From positions 20,360,635 to 20,424,634 of the forward strand of contig CM041294.1 in the NCBI GenBank assembly GCA_023052935.1: a stretch of DNA of 64,000 nucleotides. The letters are read 5' to 3'. This DNA comes from Piezodorus guildinii. Taxonomy: Eukaryota; Arthropoda; Insecta; Hemiptera; Pentatomidae. The notes under the pieces are model-generated. The model was not told the DNA's origin and did not search any database. It was given only the letters and a program-made list of their open reading frames with translations. The position numbers and the translations under genes are program-made. Below, piece by piece: positions 43,991-53,904 of the stretch (position 1 is its first letter; every line of letters starts with the position of its first letter).

Positions 43991-44887
43991 ATTGGGTTGT
44001 TTCACATGACATTATAGTTTCTGAAATACATAAAGGATTTTGCAGGTCTCTGTTGGTTTATTTCGAATGTTTACATATTTAAAGTAAACAGTTACTAATC
44101 CTCTACCTTTGTATTTTAAACATTAGCTTCCCAATCAATTACCCACTTTTTAATATGAACACGGAAACATGCGATTTTCGAGTAATATTTTTGTACGAGT
44201 TTGAACTCGGCCATTCAGCAGCTGAGGCCGCTAAAATATTTGCAAGGCGTTTGGAGAAGGAAGTGTTAATGAACGGACCATTCGCCGTTGGTTTGCTAAG
44301 TTTTCAGCTGGGGATACCGACTTGGAAAACTTGCCTCGAGGAAGACCTCGGTTCGTAATAGATAACGATGTCCTCAAACATACAATAGAAGGGAACCCCT
44401 ACTAATCAATTAAAGGACTCTCAGCACAACTAATTGCAAGTGCATCTACCTTTTCCAGACATTTAAAGTGTATTGGGAAAGTAAAAAAGCTCGATACATG
44501 AGTACCTCATGATCTCACTGAGCGGCATGTTTTAAAACATACAGTGCAAAAATTGAATGAACTGAGCTACGAAGTTCTTCCGCACCCACTATACTCGTAT
44601 TCTCCCAACTTGTCTCCAACTTGTCTCCAACCACCTGTTCAGGAATTTAGACAACTTCGTCAAAGGAAAACTTTTTGAAAATGATGATCAATGTGCGTTT
44701 TCAGATTTTGTTTCACTTCAAAGCTCAGAGTTTTTCAGTTCGGGGATAAAAAAGTTGGAGTCACGTTGGGAAAAATGTGTTGAAAAAGATGGTAAATACT
44801 TCGAATAAAATTATCTTGTTTTCATATCGTATTTTTAATAAAAATCCTTTACCTTGAAAACGGACATTTCATGTGACACAACCAAAT
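43991..44887 (+). mobile_element. Internally deleted mariner element C
   Basis: Ends ATTGGGTTGTTTCACATGAC and, inverted, ACATTTCATGTGACACAACC. The transposase relic on the plus strand starts ATG at 44155: FRVIFLYEFELGHSAAEAAK (helix-turn-helix region) and FARRLEKEVLMNGPFAVGLL. Frame changes follow, then STFSRHLKCIGKVKKL, HDLTERHVLKHTVQKLNEL and SYEVLPHPLYS. The SPDLSPTDYH motif is broken; FRNLDNFVKGKLFENDDQ and FFSSGIKKLESRWEKCVEKD lead to the C-terminus. The central catalytic region is missing, as in copies A and B. Confidence 0.85.
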
Positions 44888-45170
44888 AGCTGTAATTAGT
44901 TGGTAATAGTTCTTCTTCCGTTAACCGCCGTACGAATAATTTGTCTCCAAAAGCTCGCAGTGGTAAGATAATAGTTTCGCACCTGATACCCTTCAAGTAA
45001 TATAGTATAATAATAATAATATATAATAAAAGCCTTTATTTATATGTAAATACAAAGTTATTAATAATCTCCATTATGTATAAAAAAACAAAACAAAAAA
45101 ATGAATATTTACATATAGACCTTCCCAAAGAATGGGAGATTAGAGTCTTTTGGGCGGAGACTAGCCGAAC

Positions 45171-48031
45171 CTAAAACTTGAGTTGCTGGCACTTAGTTTT
45201 CCATAACACTCTGTCTTGTGCGTGTCTCATCCACAAAGAACCTTCCTTTTTTTTCAATTCGTCGACCCAGCGCTTGCGTTGTCGGCCTCTGCGTCTTTTT
45301 TTATTGATAGGAATCCATTCTGCAGCTCGCTTTGCCCAACTGTCTTCTGTTTTTCGCATGAGATGTCCTGCCCATGTCCACTTCATTTTTCTAGCATAAG
45401 CAATAGCGTCTGCGACATTTGTTAGTTTTCTTATTTTATTTGCGTTAATTTTGTCCCGCAGAAGATTCCTAACATAATCCGCTCCATTCTTCGTTGACAT
45501 ACGTTTATTTTCTGTTCTAAATTTTTTGTGAGTGACCATGTCTGGCATCCATATGTAAGCACTGGGATGATGCAGCTGTTAAAAGCTAGTGCTTTATATT
45601 TTATTTCCAGTTGGCTTTTGAATATAATCTTGAGGCTCCAAAATTTTTTCCAAGCCTTACCTATTCTGGACTCTATTTCTTTTGCGTCTCTATTTACAAA
45701 TGATATTTTTTGTCCAAGATAGTAGGCTTCTTTGGAAATCTTCATGTCTGGGAGTTGGTGCTCAACTATTTCCGAAGACCCGTTGGTCATTATTAGAGAC
45801 TTTTCAGGGTTCAATATCAGACCATGGAGAGAGCTCTTTTCTTTTAGTTCATTAACCATTATGACGAGTTCATCCTCCGAACTTGCTATTAGGACTACGT
45901 CATCCGCGAATTTCAATGAATTTAGCTTCGTTCCATTGATAGAGATTCCCATATCTTCCCAATCTAGGGCTTCGAAGATTCGTTCTAATTCTGAAAGGAA
46001 AATGGTTGGTGATAGTGGGTCTCCCTGCCTAACTCCTTTCCTAATCGGAAATGTATTGCCTTTCCTTTCCATTTCTATGTATCCTTTGTTATCAGTGTAC
46101 ATCTCTTCTATTAGTTGGACATACCCTTTGTCTATTCCTCTACGTTCCAATGCTGTCCCTATATTATTGTGATGTATACTATCAAACGCTTTCTTGAAGT
46201 CTAGGAATCCCAAATATATTGTGAAATTATATTCGTTCGCTTTCTCTATCAACTGGTTTATTGTAAACAGATGGTCTATTACTGACATGTTCTTTCTAAA
46301 TCCTGCTTGATCTTTTGGAAGGCTTTCGTCTATTGTTTTAAGTATTCTAGTATTTATTATTTTAGAAAAGAGCTTGCAAAGGTTGGAGCAAATTGAAATG
46401 GGGCGGTAGTTATTGATATTTTTTCTGTCACCCTTCTTATGAATTAGAATTATCTTTGACATTTTCCATTCATGTGGTATTTCTTTTTTCTTAAGAATTT
46501 CGTTAAAGACAAAACAGATTATCCTATTTAAGTTATCACCTCCGGATTTCAGAACTTCGTTCGTTATTCCGTCTTCTTCAGGGCATTTGTTATTTTTTAA
46601 ATTTTTCGTAGCTGCTTCTACTTCATTTTCCATTATTGGTAATATCGTATAATTTGTTTCATCGTTCTTCTTTTTTATTTTGGTTAGGTATTTATCTGAA
46701 GAGTACAATTCCTTAAAGAAATCTGAAATCGAATCTATGATCTCTTGCCTATTGCTTTCCATGACTCCTTTCTTGTTTTCTAAATTTGTAATCCAGAATT
46801 TATCCTCGTTTAGTTCGTTTCTAATCCTTTTTATTGATCTACTATTGCTAAGTATATCAACCATTCGTTGTTCTTTAAATGATCTTAAGTCCTGTTTGAT
46901 ATGGTGCCTGATTAGTTTATTTAGGTGGGACTTATTGGAATTAGGTGAGTTTGAAATCGATATTTTTCTTTTTTCTATCAGTTGTAATGTAGTCTCGGAC
47001 AATTTTGAGCGATAATCCTTGGGTTTGTATGATTTTAATTTAGCCTGAGTAGATGCTTCCTGAATTCTGTTTCGAATATCTATATACAATTCTTGGATAT
47101 CATTGTGTTTTATGTTTTCAATATATCTTCTTATTTCTTCCATCTTCTTATGCAGACATTCGGTATTTATGTTTCTTACAACTGGTGTGGAGTAAAAAGG
47201 TCTGCTTTTCTTCATTTTATCCAGTCTTAGGGTGGTCCTGATCATTCTATGGTCTGAGTTGAAATTTATATTTGACAATACCTCGCAGTTTTTAATTATG
47301 TCAATTTTGTTACTTAGGATATAATCTATTTCAAATTTCGATCCTGTAGGAGACTTCCAGGTCCATTTGTTTTTTATTTTCTTTTTGTAAAAACTATTTA
47401 ATATTTTAAGCCTATTGCTATGAGCGAAGTTGATGATGCGATCACCGCCGTCGTTACGCTGGCCGAACCATGATTTCCCCATGATGGATTCTTCTCCCGG
47501 TCTGTACTTCCCCACTCGACCGTTCCAGTCTCCCATAACTAACAGAGTGTTCTTAGGGCCAACTTTTAGTTCATCTACAGTATTTTGTAATTCCTCGTAG
47601 AATTTTTCTTTTTCGTTCATTGTTGAGGAAGCTGTTGGAGCGTAGACCTGAATAATAAATAGACTTTTATTATTAGCTATTTCTATAATTAACACAGCTA
47701 TTCTTGAATTGACCTCTTGGAAATCTATTATTTTTTTACAAAGTTTTTTGTTTACTAAAAATCCCACTCCAGCTAAACCTTTGTCCGAATGAGTATGGAT
47801 GAGTAGCATACCATCTTTCATTTCTGTGATTGTTTTAATTTTTCGCCTCGTTTCCGCGAGACCGATTACATCCCACTTTAATTTCTCAATCGCCAACTTA
47901 AGTTCTGCCACACTATCTTCTTCCAAAAGAGTTCTTACGTTAAATGTACATACTCGTATCTCATTATTATTTTTTACCTTATCCTTAGCCGATTTATTAC
48001 CTAGTGAAATTCCTTTTTGCCTTGTTTTTTG
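45171..48031 (-). pseudogene. RTE ORF2: endonuclease-reverse transcriptase
   Basis: The main frame is open from just after a TAG at 48032-48034 down to 45431. No ATG precedes the endonuclease domain. Counting from the TTG at 47926, the AP-type endonuclease has LAETRR (catalytic Glu about 25), GDWNGR (Asp133, Asn135), EIDYILSN (Asp201) and SDH (224-226), with the N-terminal TFNVRT upstream of the TTG. The RT shows YRPIS (507-511), LDFKKAFDS (catalytic Asp576), RQGDPLSP (633-640) and FADD (673-676). YGCQTWSL and RRMERIMLG follow. A one-base frameshift near 45470 moves the rest to another frame: DKINANKIRKLTNVADA, KMKWTWAGHLMRK, GRQRKRWVDELKK, stop at 45171. All visible catalytic residues are intact. 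It would nick DNA and reverse-transcribe its RNA there. Confidence 0.92.
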
Positions 48032-48800
48032 CTATGTTTTATTATTTTCGTACTGATTTGTTTCTGTATTTTTCGATATTTGGTCGAATTCTAAACGAGA
48101 TGTACCAGCTTGATTTCCATTATTAAAGTAACGATCAAGACTACTTACCCTAGGTTTAATGCTAAAAGGTGTTTTGTTACTTTTTTTGCTCGGTTTTTTA
48201 GAGCCAGGTGAGTTTTCTTCTTTGCTTCTTACTCTTTTCAGGCTGGCATCTTGTTTAGTCTGAATAAGATCTTCCAAAGAATATAATTTTCCTTCAAACA
48301 GAAGTTTATCATATCTAATGCTTGCTTTATACCCTTGTTCTTTCTTTTCTAATAGATATGGAAATAGCTCTGCTCGAATTTTTCGCACTTCTACTGGTAG
48401 ATCTTCTTTAATAACGATGTGATTGTATTCTTCTCTTAATTTTTTCTTGGCTTTTAAAATATCATTTCTGAGAAGCACGGATGTTAGGCTAACAAGGGAG
48501 AGAGATCTAAAGTTTTTCGTTTTTATAGTTCTGATATTGGTTATATCATATAACCTTATATCGCTCACTAGAACTTTCAAAATCTGAAATATTTCACGTT
48601 CTTTATCTCTCCAATTCTCGGATTTTAAGCCTGAAATTATCACGTTCTTTTTTCTCTCTTTTTTCAATTTTGGATATTCTAGAATTATTTTCTTCCCGAT
48701 CACGGTCGCTGTTTTCTATTATTTGATTTATTTTCTGGTTTAAGACGTCCAGAGTTAAAAGTTTTTTGAGAATTTCATCTAGTTTTTCCCCAGAACTCAT
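48032..48800 (-). pseudogene. RTE ORF1-like protein
   Basis: Starts at ATG 48798-48800: SSGEKLDEILKKLLTLDVLN followed by a charged, heptad-like stretch (KINQIIENSDRDREENNSRI) that should form a coiled coil. A frameshift in an A/G-rich run near 48650 joins it to RKKNVIISGLKSENW, LRNDILKAKKKLREEYNHIV and IKEDLPVEVRKIRAEL (compatible with an RRM-like fold plus C-terminal domain as in LINE ORF1 proteins). A basic tail KRVRSKEENSPGSKKPSKKS comes before a TAG at 48032. ORF1 proteins usually bind element RNA. The stop is in the same frame as ORF2 with no intervening ATG, so ORF2 would need readthrough or reinitiation, or the TAG is a mutation in one long ORF. Confidence 0.75.
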
Positions 48801-49160
48801 TTTTGTTTATTTGTTTATAACCTTAGTAGTAAATAGTACGTACCTTGTTACAAAAAGCCAGCTGACCGGGAGGCTTGTGGTGGGGGTCGGCCGGTCTTCG
48901 CTTGCACACTGATAACAAGGCCAATTCACCAGTAATAGTATAATCAATTTATTCTTATTACTGCACGTATTTATTCTTATTTACGCTCAGTAGTTTCTGA
49001 TTTAAATTCGCATTTGTTTGTATGCAGTAGTGATTAATTTGTAAAGCTAGAAAATAAATATGTACAGAAGAAAAATAGTTGGGTTTCCAGTCAAAGAAAA
49101 CGAAAATGTCTGAAACAGTCTGAAATATTTCTAGGTTTTTTCTTTCTTTGAGTTTCATTT
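48801..49160 (-). promoter_or_regulatory. RTE 5'UTR (probable promoter region)
   Basis: Between ORF1 and the upstream target duplication. It holds a GC-rich block (48855-48900, GGTCGGCCGGTCTTCGCTTG on the plus strand) and an AT-rich part (48981-49155) that has a diverged copy outside the element at 49231-49370. LINE promoters are internal to the 5'UTR; no specific site is recognised here. Confidence 0.4.
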
Positions 49161-49230
49161 GATACCCTTCAAGCAATATAGTAGAACAGGTATATTACTT
49201 TTTTTTAGTACCTGTTTAAAAAATTTATAA

Positions 49231-49430
49231 CAACGCTCAGTAGTTTCTGATTAAATTCGCAGGAGTGTGTGTAGTAATTAATTTGTAAAGTCAGAAAAAG
49301 GAATATGTAAAGGAGAAAAATAGTTCCGTCAGAAATGTTTTACGGTTTTTCTTTCTTTGACCACCACCCGGGATATCTAAACCCAATTATGACTTACAAT
49401 GTGGGTCAAAGCGTTCGCAAAACGATAAGT
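49231..49430. repeat. Diverged copy of the RTE 5' region plus hammerhead-like remnant
   Basis: CGCTCAGTAGTTTCTGATT, AATTAATTTGTAAAGTCAG and TTTTTCTTTCTTTGA repeat 48985-49152 with about 20% change and indels. It is followed at about 49390-49430 by CCCAATTATGACTTACAATG, GTGGGTCAAAGCGTTCGC, a decayed copy of the motif at 43.82 kb. Confidence 0.6.
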
Positions 49431-49559
49431 AGTTTCTTTCTTAAACCGCTAACCATGTGTTTTGCTCCAATTAGACTTTTAAATTATTTTTATAATACTT
49501 ATTTATTGGCAATTTTTCATTAAAAATTAAGTAATGTTGATTCTTCAATATCTCACTTT
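49431..49559. other. No gene seen
   Basis: AT-rich. Confidence 0.35.
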
Positions 49560-50245
49560 TTTCCTCAATACGCTGGCGTGTCACAAGGTAGGGTACTCAG
49601 CCATCTTCTCTACTCTGTTAACATATCCGAGCACCATCTATACCTTTGCTGATGATACAGCACTTTTTTCTTCGCACAGAGATTGCACTATAGCTTCTAT
49701 TTCTTTGCAAAACCATTTATTTGACCTATAAAAGAGGTTTCAAAAATGGAAAATAAAAATTAATGCCTCCAAATCTAGCCATGTGAGCTTTTCTCTGCGG
49801 AAAGGTACTTGTCCTGCAGTGAAAAACGACAACAAGCCAGTACCTTCAAAAACCTATGTACGATACCTCGGACTATATCTGGATAAAAGACCAACATGGA
49901 ACATATGGACACGGAGCAGAACTTTGGGGTTCTACAAAACACGTACAGGAAAAAAAAATACAAACACTCAGTCCAAAATTTTACGAAAAATTGTTCACAC
50001 ACCATGGTACGTTTCGAATCACACGATACACAATGACACAAACATTCCAACAGTAAATTCTTACATTCACGACAAATATACGTTTCACTCTTCAACACAT
50101 CACCATCCAAATCAACTTCTTTCCTCCTGTTACCAGACCCAAAGAAGACGATGGCCGAGGGATCTTTTAAACTGAAAATTGAGGACGCTGATCAAGAGAA
50201 AAATAACACCTCACACTCGCTGGATGCGCAGCAACGCAGATGCGA
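49560..50245 (+). pseudogene. Jockey-type LINE, RT palm to 3' end, internally deleted
   Basis: Plus-strand relic: GVSQG-like start, then FADDTALFSSHRDCTIASIS (catalytic box), KINASKSSHVSFSLRKGTCP, SKTYVRYLGLYLDKRPTWN. An internal deletion removes about 100 residues, and it continues TYGHGAELWGSTK, TLSPKFYEKLFTHH in one frame and SKILRKIVHTPWYVSNHTIH, NDTNIPTVNSYIHDKYTFHS, RRWPRDLLN in another, with a stop at about 50173. The 3'UTR reads to an ATA-repeat tail near 50245. A lineage related to, but distinct from, the 26 and 32 kb copies. Confidence 0.85.
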
Positions 50246-50247
50246 AT

Positions 50248-50468
50248 AAAAAACAATAATAATAATAATAGAATAGAATAGAAAAAAACAACTTTATTCT
50301 GGGACAATGTCCCTTAAGAATAACAATTATCAACTAAATAATAAATTATTACTGGCCAAAAACAGTATATAAATACAATTAAATAACACAAGAATGAAAA
50401 AAAAATAATAATAAAAAAAATAATGGGTCATAGTGTCATCTCTATTTACAAATTCTAGAAATAAATAA
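50248..50468 (-). mobile_element. LINE 3' end (first part of a split element)
   Basis: A minus-strand LINE tail: ATT/ATTCT-type repeats at 50250-50285, then GTCCCAGAATAAAGTTG and TTATTCTTAAGGGACATTG, same terminal sequence as 39.36-39.41 kb. It is cut at 50468 by the palindromic element and resumes at 51986. Confidence 0.8.
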
Positions 50469-50573
50469 TGATGGAGTTTTGTTGACCGTTGAGAAATTAG
50501 ATGAGGAAGATGGTTGGGGGTGCGGTCATAAATTGAAAAAACACATTTAAAATAAGTGTTATTTTAATTATGT

Positions 50574-50612
50574 GCCGACGTTTCGGCCTACAATGTGGGC
50601 CTTCATCAGGGC
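50574..50612 (-). ncRNA. Hammerhead-ribozyme-like motif (left arm)
   Basis: Same 39-nt layout as at 51860-51898, on the minus strand: GCC, CTGATGA, extra A, GGCC, 9-nt loop, GGCC, GAAAC, GTC, GGC. All core positions are kept. Confidence 0.6.
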
Positions 50613-51859
50613 TAAAAGAAACAAGATAACAACCAATGTAATTATAGACTTAATAATGCGTTAGGTATATAATAATAATATGACAGTAATAAATTATGGG
50701 AACATAAATAATATTAAATGTAAAATGATAATAAGATGACAATTATAAAGTATGGAAATAAGGTGACAGTTATAAAGCATGGAAATAAACAAAATTAAGA
50801 AGATAGTTATAAAGTATGGAAGTAAACATAATTGAGATGATAATATTGTAATGATAATATATAAAGAGAGACTAAGTAAATGAAAAAAATGATAAAGGAA
50901 AAATATGGGAACAATTAAAATTTTAAATATTAACAATTTTGAGTTGATATATGACGGTAATATATTAAAAACATAGTTAAGAGTATAGGTAATATATAAA
51001 AAAATATAGTCTTTACAAAAGAGAAACAGTATGAATAAAAAATAATTTAAATTTAAAATAATGTAATATTAAAGTAATAATTATATGTCAGGATATGTAA
51101 CGGAGAAAGATATGAGTATGGAAAGGGGGAGAAAGAAATGGGCGATGAAAAAAGACCCTTATCAAAAAGAAAAAAAATACATACGTGACTACGTGAAGGC
51201 TTTGCCTACAGGAGTGATGTTTCCCAGTTTAAAAAACGCTCATTGCGTGGAACGGAAAATATGAGAACTAGAATGTCCGTTATGTATTATGTATTTTTTT
51301 CTTATTGATAAGGGTCTTTTTTCATCGCCCATTTCTTTCTCCCCCTTTCCATACTCATATCTTTCTCCGTTACATATCCTGACATATAATTATTACTTTA
51401 ATATTATATTATTTTAAAATTTAAATTATTTTTTATTCATACTGTTTCTCTTTTGTAATGACTATATTTTTTTATATATTACCTATACTCTTAACTATGT
51501 TTTTAATATATTACCGTCATATATCAACTCAAAATTGTTAATATTTAAAATTTTAATTGTTCACATATGTTTCCTTTATCATTTTTTTTCATTTACTTAG
51601 TCTCTCTTTATATATTCTCATTACAATATTATCATCTCAATTATGTTTACTTCCATACTTTATAACCATCTTCTTAATTTTGTTTATTTCCATACTTTAT
51701 AACTGTCACCTTATTTCCATACTTTATAATTGTCATCTTATTATCATTTTACATTTAATATTATTTATGTTCCCATAATTTATTACTGTCATATTATTGT
51801 TATATACCTAACGCATTATTAAGTCTATAATTACATTGGTTGTTATCTTGTTTCTTTTA

Positions 51860-51898
51860 GCCCTGATGAAGGCCCACATTGTAGGCCGAAACGTCGGC
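51860..51898 (+). ncRNA. Hammerhead-ribozyme-like motif (right arm)
   Basis: GCC 51860-51862, CTGATGA 51863-51869, extra A 51870, GGCC 51871-51874, 9-nt loop, GGCC 51884-51887, GAAAC 51888-51892, GTC 51893-51895, GGC 51896-51898. Stem I GCC/GGC and stem II GGCC/GGCC pair perfectly; stem III is minimal. Confidence 0.6.
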
Positions 51899-51985
51899 AC
51901 ATAATTAAAATAACACTTATTTTAAATGTGTTTTTTTAATTTATGACCGCACCCCCAACCATCTTCCTCATCTAGAAATAAATAA

Positions 51986-52510
51986 ATAATAATAAACATA
52001 AAATGTAACTTCTAAAATCTCATTAAAGAAAAATTCACCTTACATAAGTTGGCATGATAAAAATTAGCTTACATCTGACTGAAGGGAAAGGAAGTATTGA
52101 AAAAGGAGGGATTTAAACAATGAGAGGGAAGGAGCATGACGGATGTTTGAAGGAAAAAGGAGCAGTCATATTTTTGGTTCTATGGAAAGGAGTGTGGAGG
52201 TCGGACAGACGGGATCTTGTTTCCTGGTGATGGGTAGAGGATTTAAATACCAGAAGGCTGTAGACATAAAATGGATGGTGGGAGTTTCTGATTCGATGAA
52301 GGAATGATCCAAGGAAATATTGTCTTCGAAAGTTTGGGTTTAACCACTTTAACTCGTCGTAGATTACACCAAGTAATATTAATAGGTGGTGATCATTTAT
52401 AGCGAAATTGATTACTTTAACTAACACTCGGGAATGGAATATAAGAAGCAAACTTCTAGGAAAAGCACCTGGGTAGATCCGATGATATAATTTAAAGCAA
52501 CTCAAATTAC
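51986..52510 (-). pseudogene. LINE ORF2 C-terminus (second part of the split element)
   Basis: An open minus-strand frame (52505-52113, 130 codons) reads IFHSRVLVKVINFAINDHHL, PNFRRQYFLGSFLHRIRNSH, FKSSTHHQETRSRLSDLHTP and a final PFSFKHPSCSFPLIV. This R-R-x-Y-x-x-x-x-F-L-H...R...P-x-x-R-T pattern is the C-terminal domain found in CR1/Jockey-like LINEs. With 50248-50468 it makes one insertion interrupted by the palindromic element. The open frame suggests modest age; the 5' part is truncated near 52510. Confidence 0.65.
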
Positions 52511-52969
52511 ATTCTAAAAATAATTGAATTAACGAGGCAAACGAAGAACTTTCTCAAGAAACCCGAGTAGAAAATTACATATTTCTAACTAGTTACATTT
52601 TATTTAAAATTTCTACTCCGAAGAGGCTTGATAAACTTGGCCCTTGAGAGGCAAGTTTAATTAATCATTAAGGGACATCTAAAGACAGCCCTAGTTAAGG
52701 ATAGATAAAGCCGGCCTTTAGACGAGTGAAAGTTGTGAGGATAAGCCCTTTGTAAGTTTCGGTTACTTAGGTGTGGCTGAGTAATCTGTTAAAACCTCTA
52801 TCTAATCAACCTCCCCAGCTTAATCGGAACAAAATGAACTTTGCGGGCTTATGTGCCTCTAGGTGTTGGAGATTAGCATCGGGGTAGGATTACCCTCTTC
52901 TCTTCTCCCATGTGAACTTCTATGGAAATGTCCAACCAATAAAAACTTTAGGTAATTTGTTACAGACAA
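52511..52969. other. Unassigned, moderately GC-rich
   Basis: 52610-52930 has higher GC than its flanks and many short blocks such as AGCCGGCCTTTAGACGAG. No coding frame or tRNA-like promoter was recognised; it could be an unknown SINE or low-copy DNA. Confidence 0.35.
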
Positions 52970-53742
52970 CTTTTACTTTCTCTTACTTATATATGAAATA
53001 TATAGTAAGGGGGAGTATTGTGATCATGAAAATGTTCTTATTCCAGTTTTAGGGACGGAAATACTACCTAAGTACTTATGACCAAGTCCCGGAAAAAAAG
53101 TTTGTATGTGCTAAGTCTAGCTCGGAAACGATAACGTGCATACAACTAAAATTTCATATTTTAGGAAAATTTATTCCTGAAATGTTATAGCACATTTTTA
53201 CTTTCACTTACTATATATAGTAAGGGAAAGTATTGCGATCGTAAAAATTTTCGAATTCCAGTTTTCAACGGAAAGACACGTTTTAGAGTCCCCTGAGTCC
53301 AAATAACTAAGTCCTACAAAAAAGTCTGTGTGTCCGTGTGTGGTAACTCCTGGGCGGAAATGGTTTGTCCTATGAAACTGAAATTTTATATTTAAGACAA
53401 CTATATTTAAGCTTTAATACCTAATAATACATGTAGGTTTTATTCTGATTAAAATAGTCTGACAGGGCTTAAATACTGATATTTTAAATTTTCTTTCCTT
53501 AAAGTACCTTTAATTTTGTTAATTATATATAAATAACTATATTATCTTGTTACCACTGATGAAAAACAGGTAAGTATAATATACCGTTGGAAAGCTAAAG
53601 ATTTTACAAAAAAAACATTATCTTATACACAAGCTTGTAAAAGTTAATAAAGAGTGATGAAAAGCCGATAAAACTAACTGATTATTTTAGATGATGATAT
53701 AATTGATTTTTTAATAAAACACGTTTCTATAGAAATTAAATT
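52970..53742 (-). mobile_element. Two REP-A copies in tandem
   Basis: 52970-53194 is a diverged right end (subtype B palindrome TATATATGAAATATATAG). 53195-53742 is a younger copy (subtype A, CTTACTATATATAGTAAGG) with an internal deletion near 53402 and loss of its left end. Both are in reverse orientation. Confidence 0.8.
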
Positions 53743-53904
53743 ATATCACTAATACATGATCGCTGTACAAAATTAAAAATATCTAAATTGTTAAAAAAAC
53801 AGTGGGACACAATAGAAAGTGCGATAAACACTGATGAAAGTACTGACAACTAATCGATGGAGAGACTCTTAAACATCAACTAATTTTATAAAATTTTACT
53901 TTAT
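53743..53904. other. No gene seen
   Basis: Short unassigned interval; may include the 5' end of the next LINE. Confidence 0.35.

Larger units (their letters stand above)
44985..49183 (-). mobile_element. Nearly full-length RTE-type LINE
   Basis: A 23-bp sequence beginning GATACCCTTCAAG occurs at 44985-45007 and 49161-49183 with one mismatch, a probable target duplication. Inside it, on the minus strand, are a 5'UTR (about 49160-48801), ORF1 (48800-48032), ORF2 (48031-45171), a short 3'UTR and a TAA/ATA-rich tail at about 45008-45035. Gene order, endonuclease and RT sequence fit the RTE clade (the insect 'endonuclease-reverse transcriptase' type). Two frameshifts and one TAG break it. Best-preserved autonomous-type element in the window. 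Confidence 0.85.
50469..51970. mobile_element. 1.5-kb palindromic element with two intact hammerhead-like motifs
   Basis: Left arm about 50499-51185 and right arm about 51287-51973 are almost identical inverted repeats (about 687 bp each) around a 101-bp unique spacer. TCTAGAAATAAATAA occurs at 50454-50468 and 51971-51985, a 15-bp target duplication. The left end additionally has TGATGGAGTTTTGTTGACCG. The minus-strand ORF at 50694-50936 and plus-strand ORF at 51557-51778 are mirror images and not genes. Each arm has one hammerhead-like motif (50574-50612 minus, 51860-51898 plus). Low divergence between the arms implies recent formation or gene conversion. Presumably a non-autonomous Penelope-like derivative. 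Confidence 0.85.

Noticed and set aside
45178..47241. Plus-strand ORFs opposite the RTE LINE (for example 45732-46172, 46680-47015)
   Set aside because: They are antisense shadows of ORF2, whose minus-strand frame contains all catalytic motifs.
50694..51778. Two similar hydrophobic ORFs (50694-50936 minus, 51557-51778 plus)
   Set aside because: They are mirror copies created by the palindrome. Low-complexity, leucine/isoleucine-rich translation of AT-rich DNA with no initiation context or domain.
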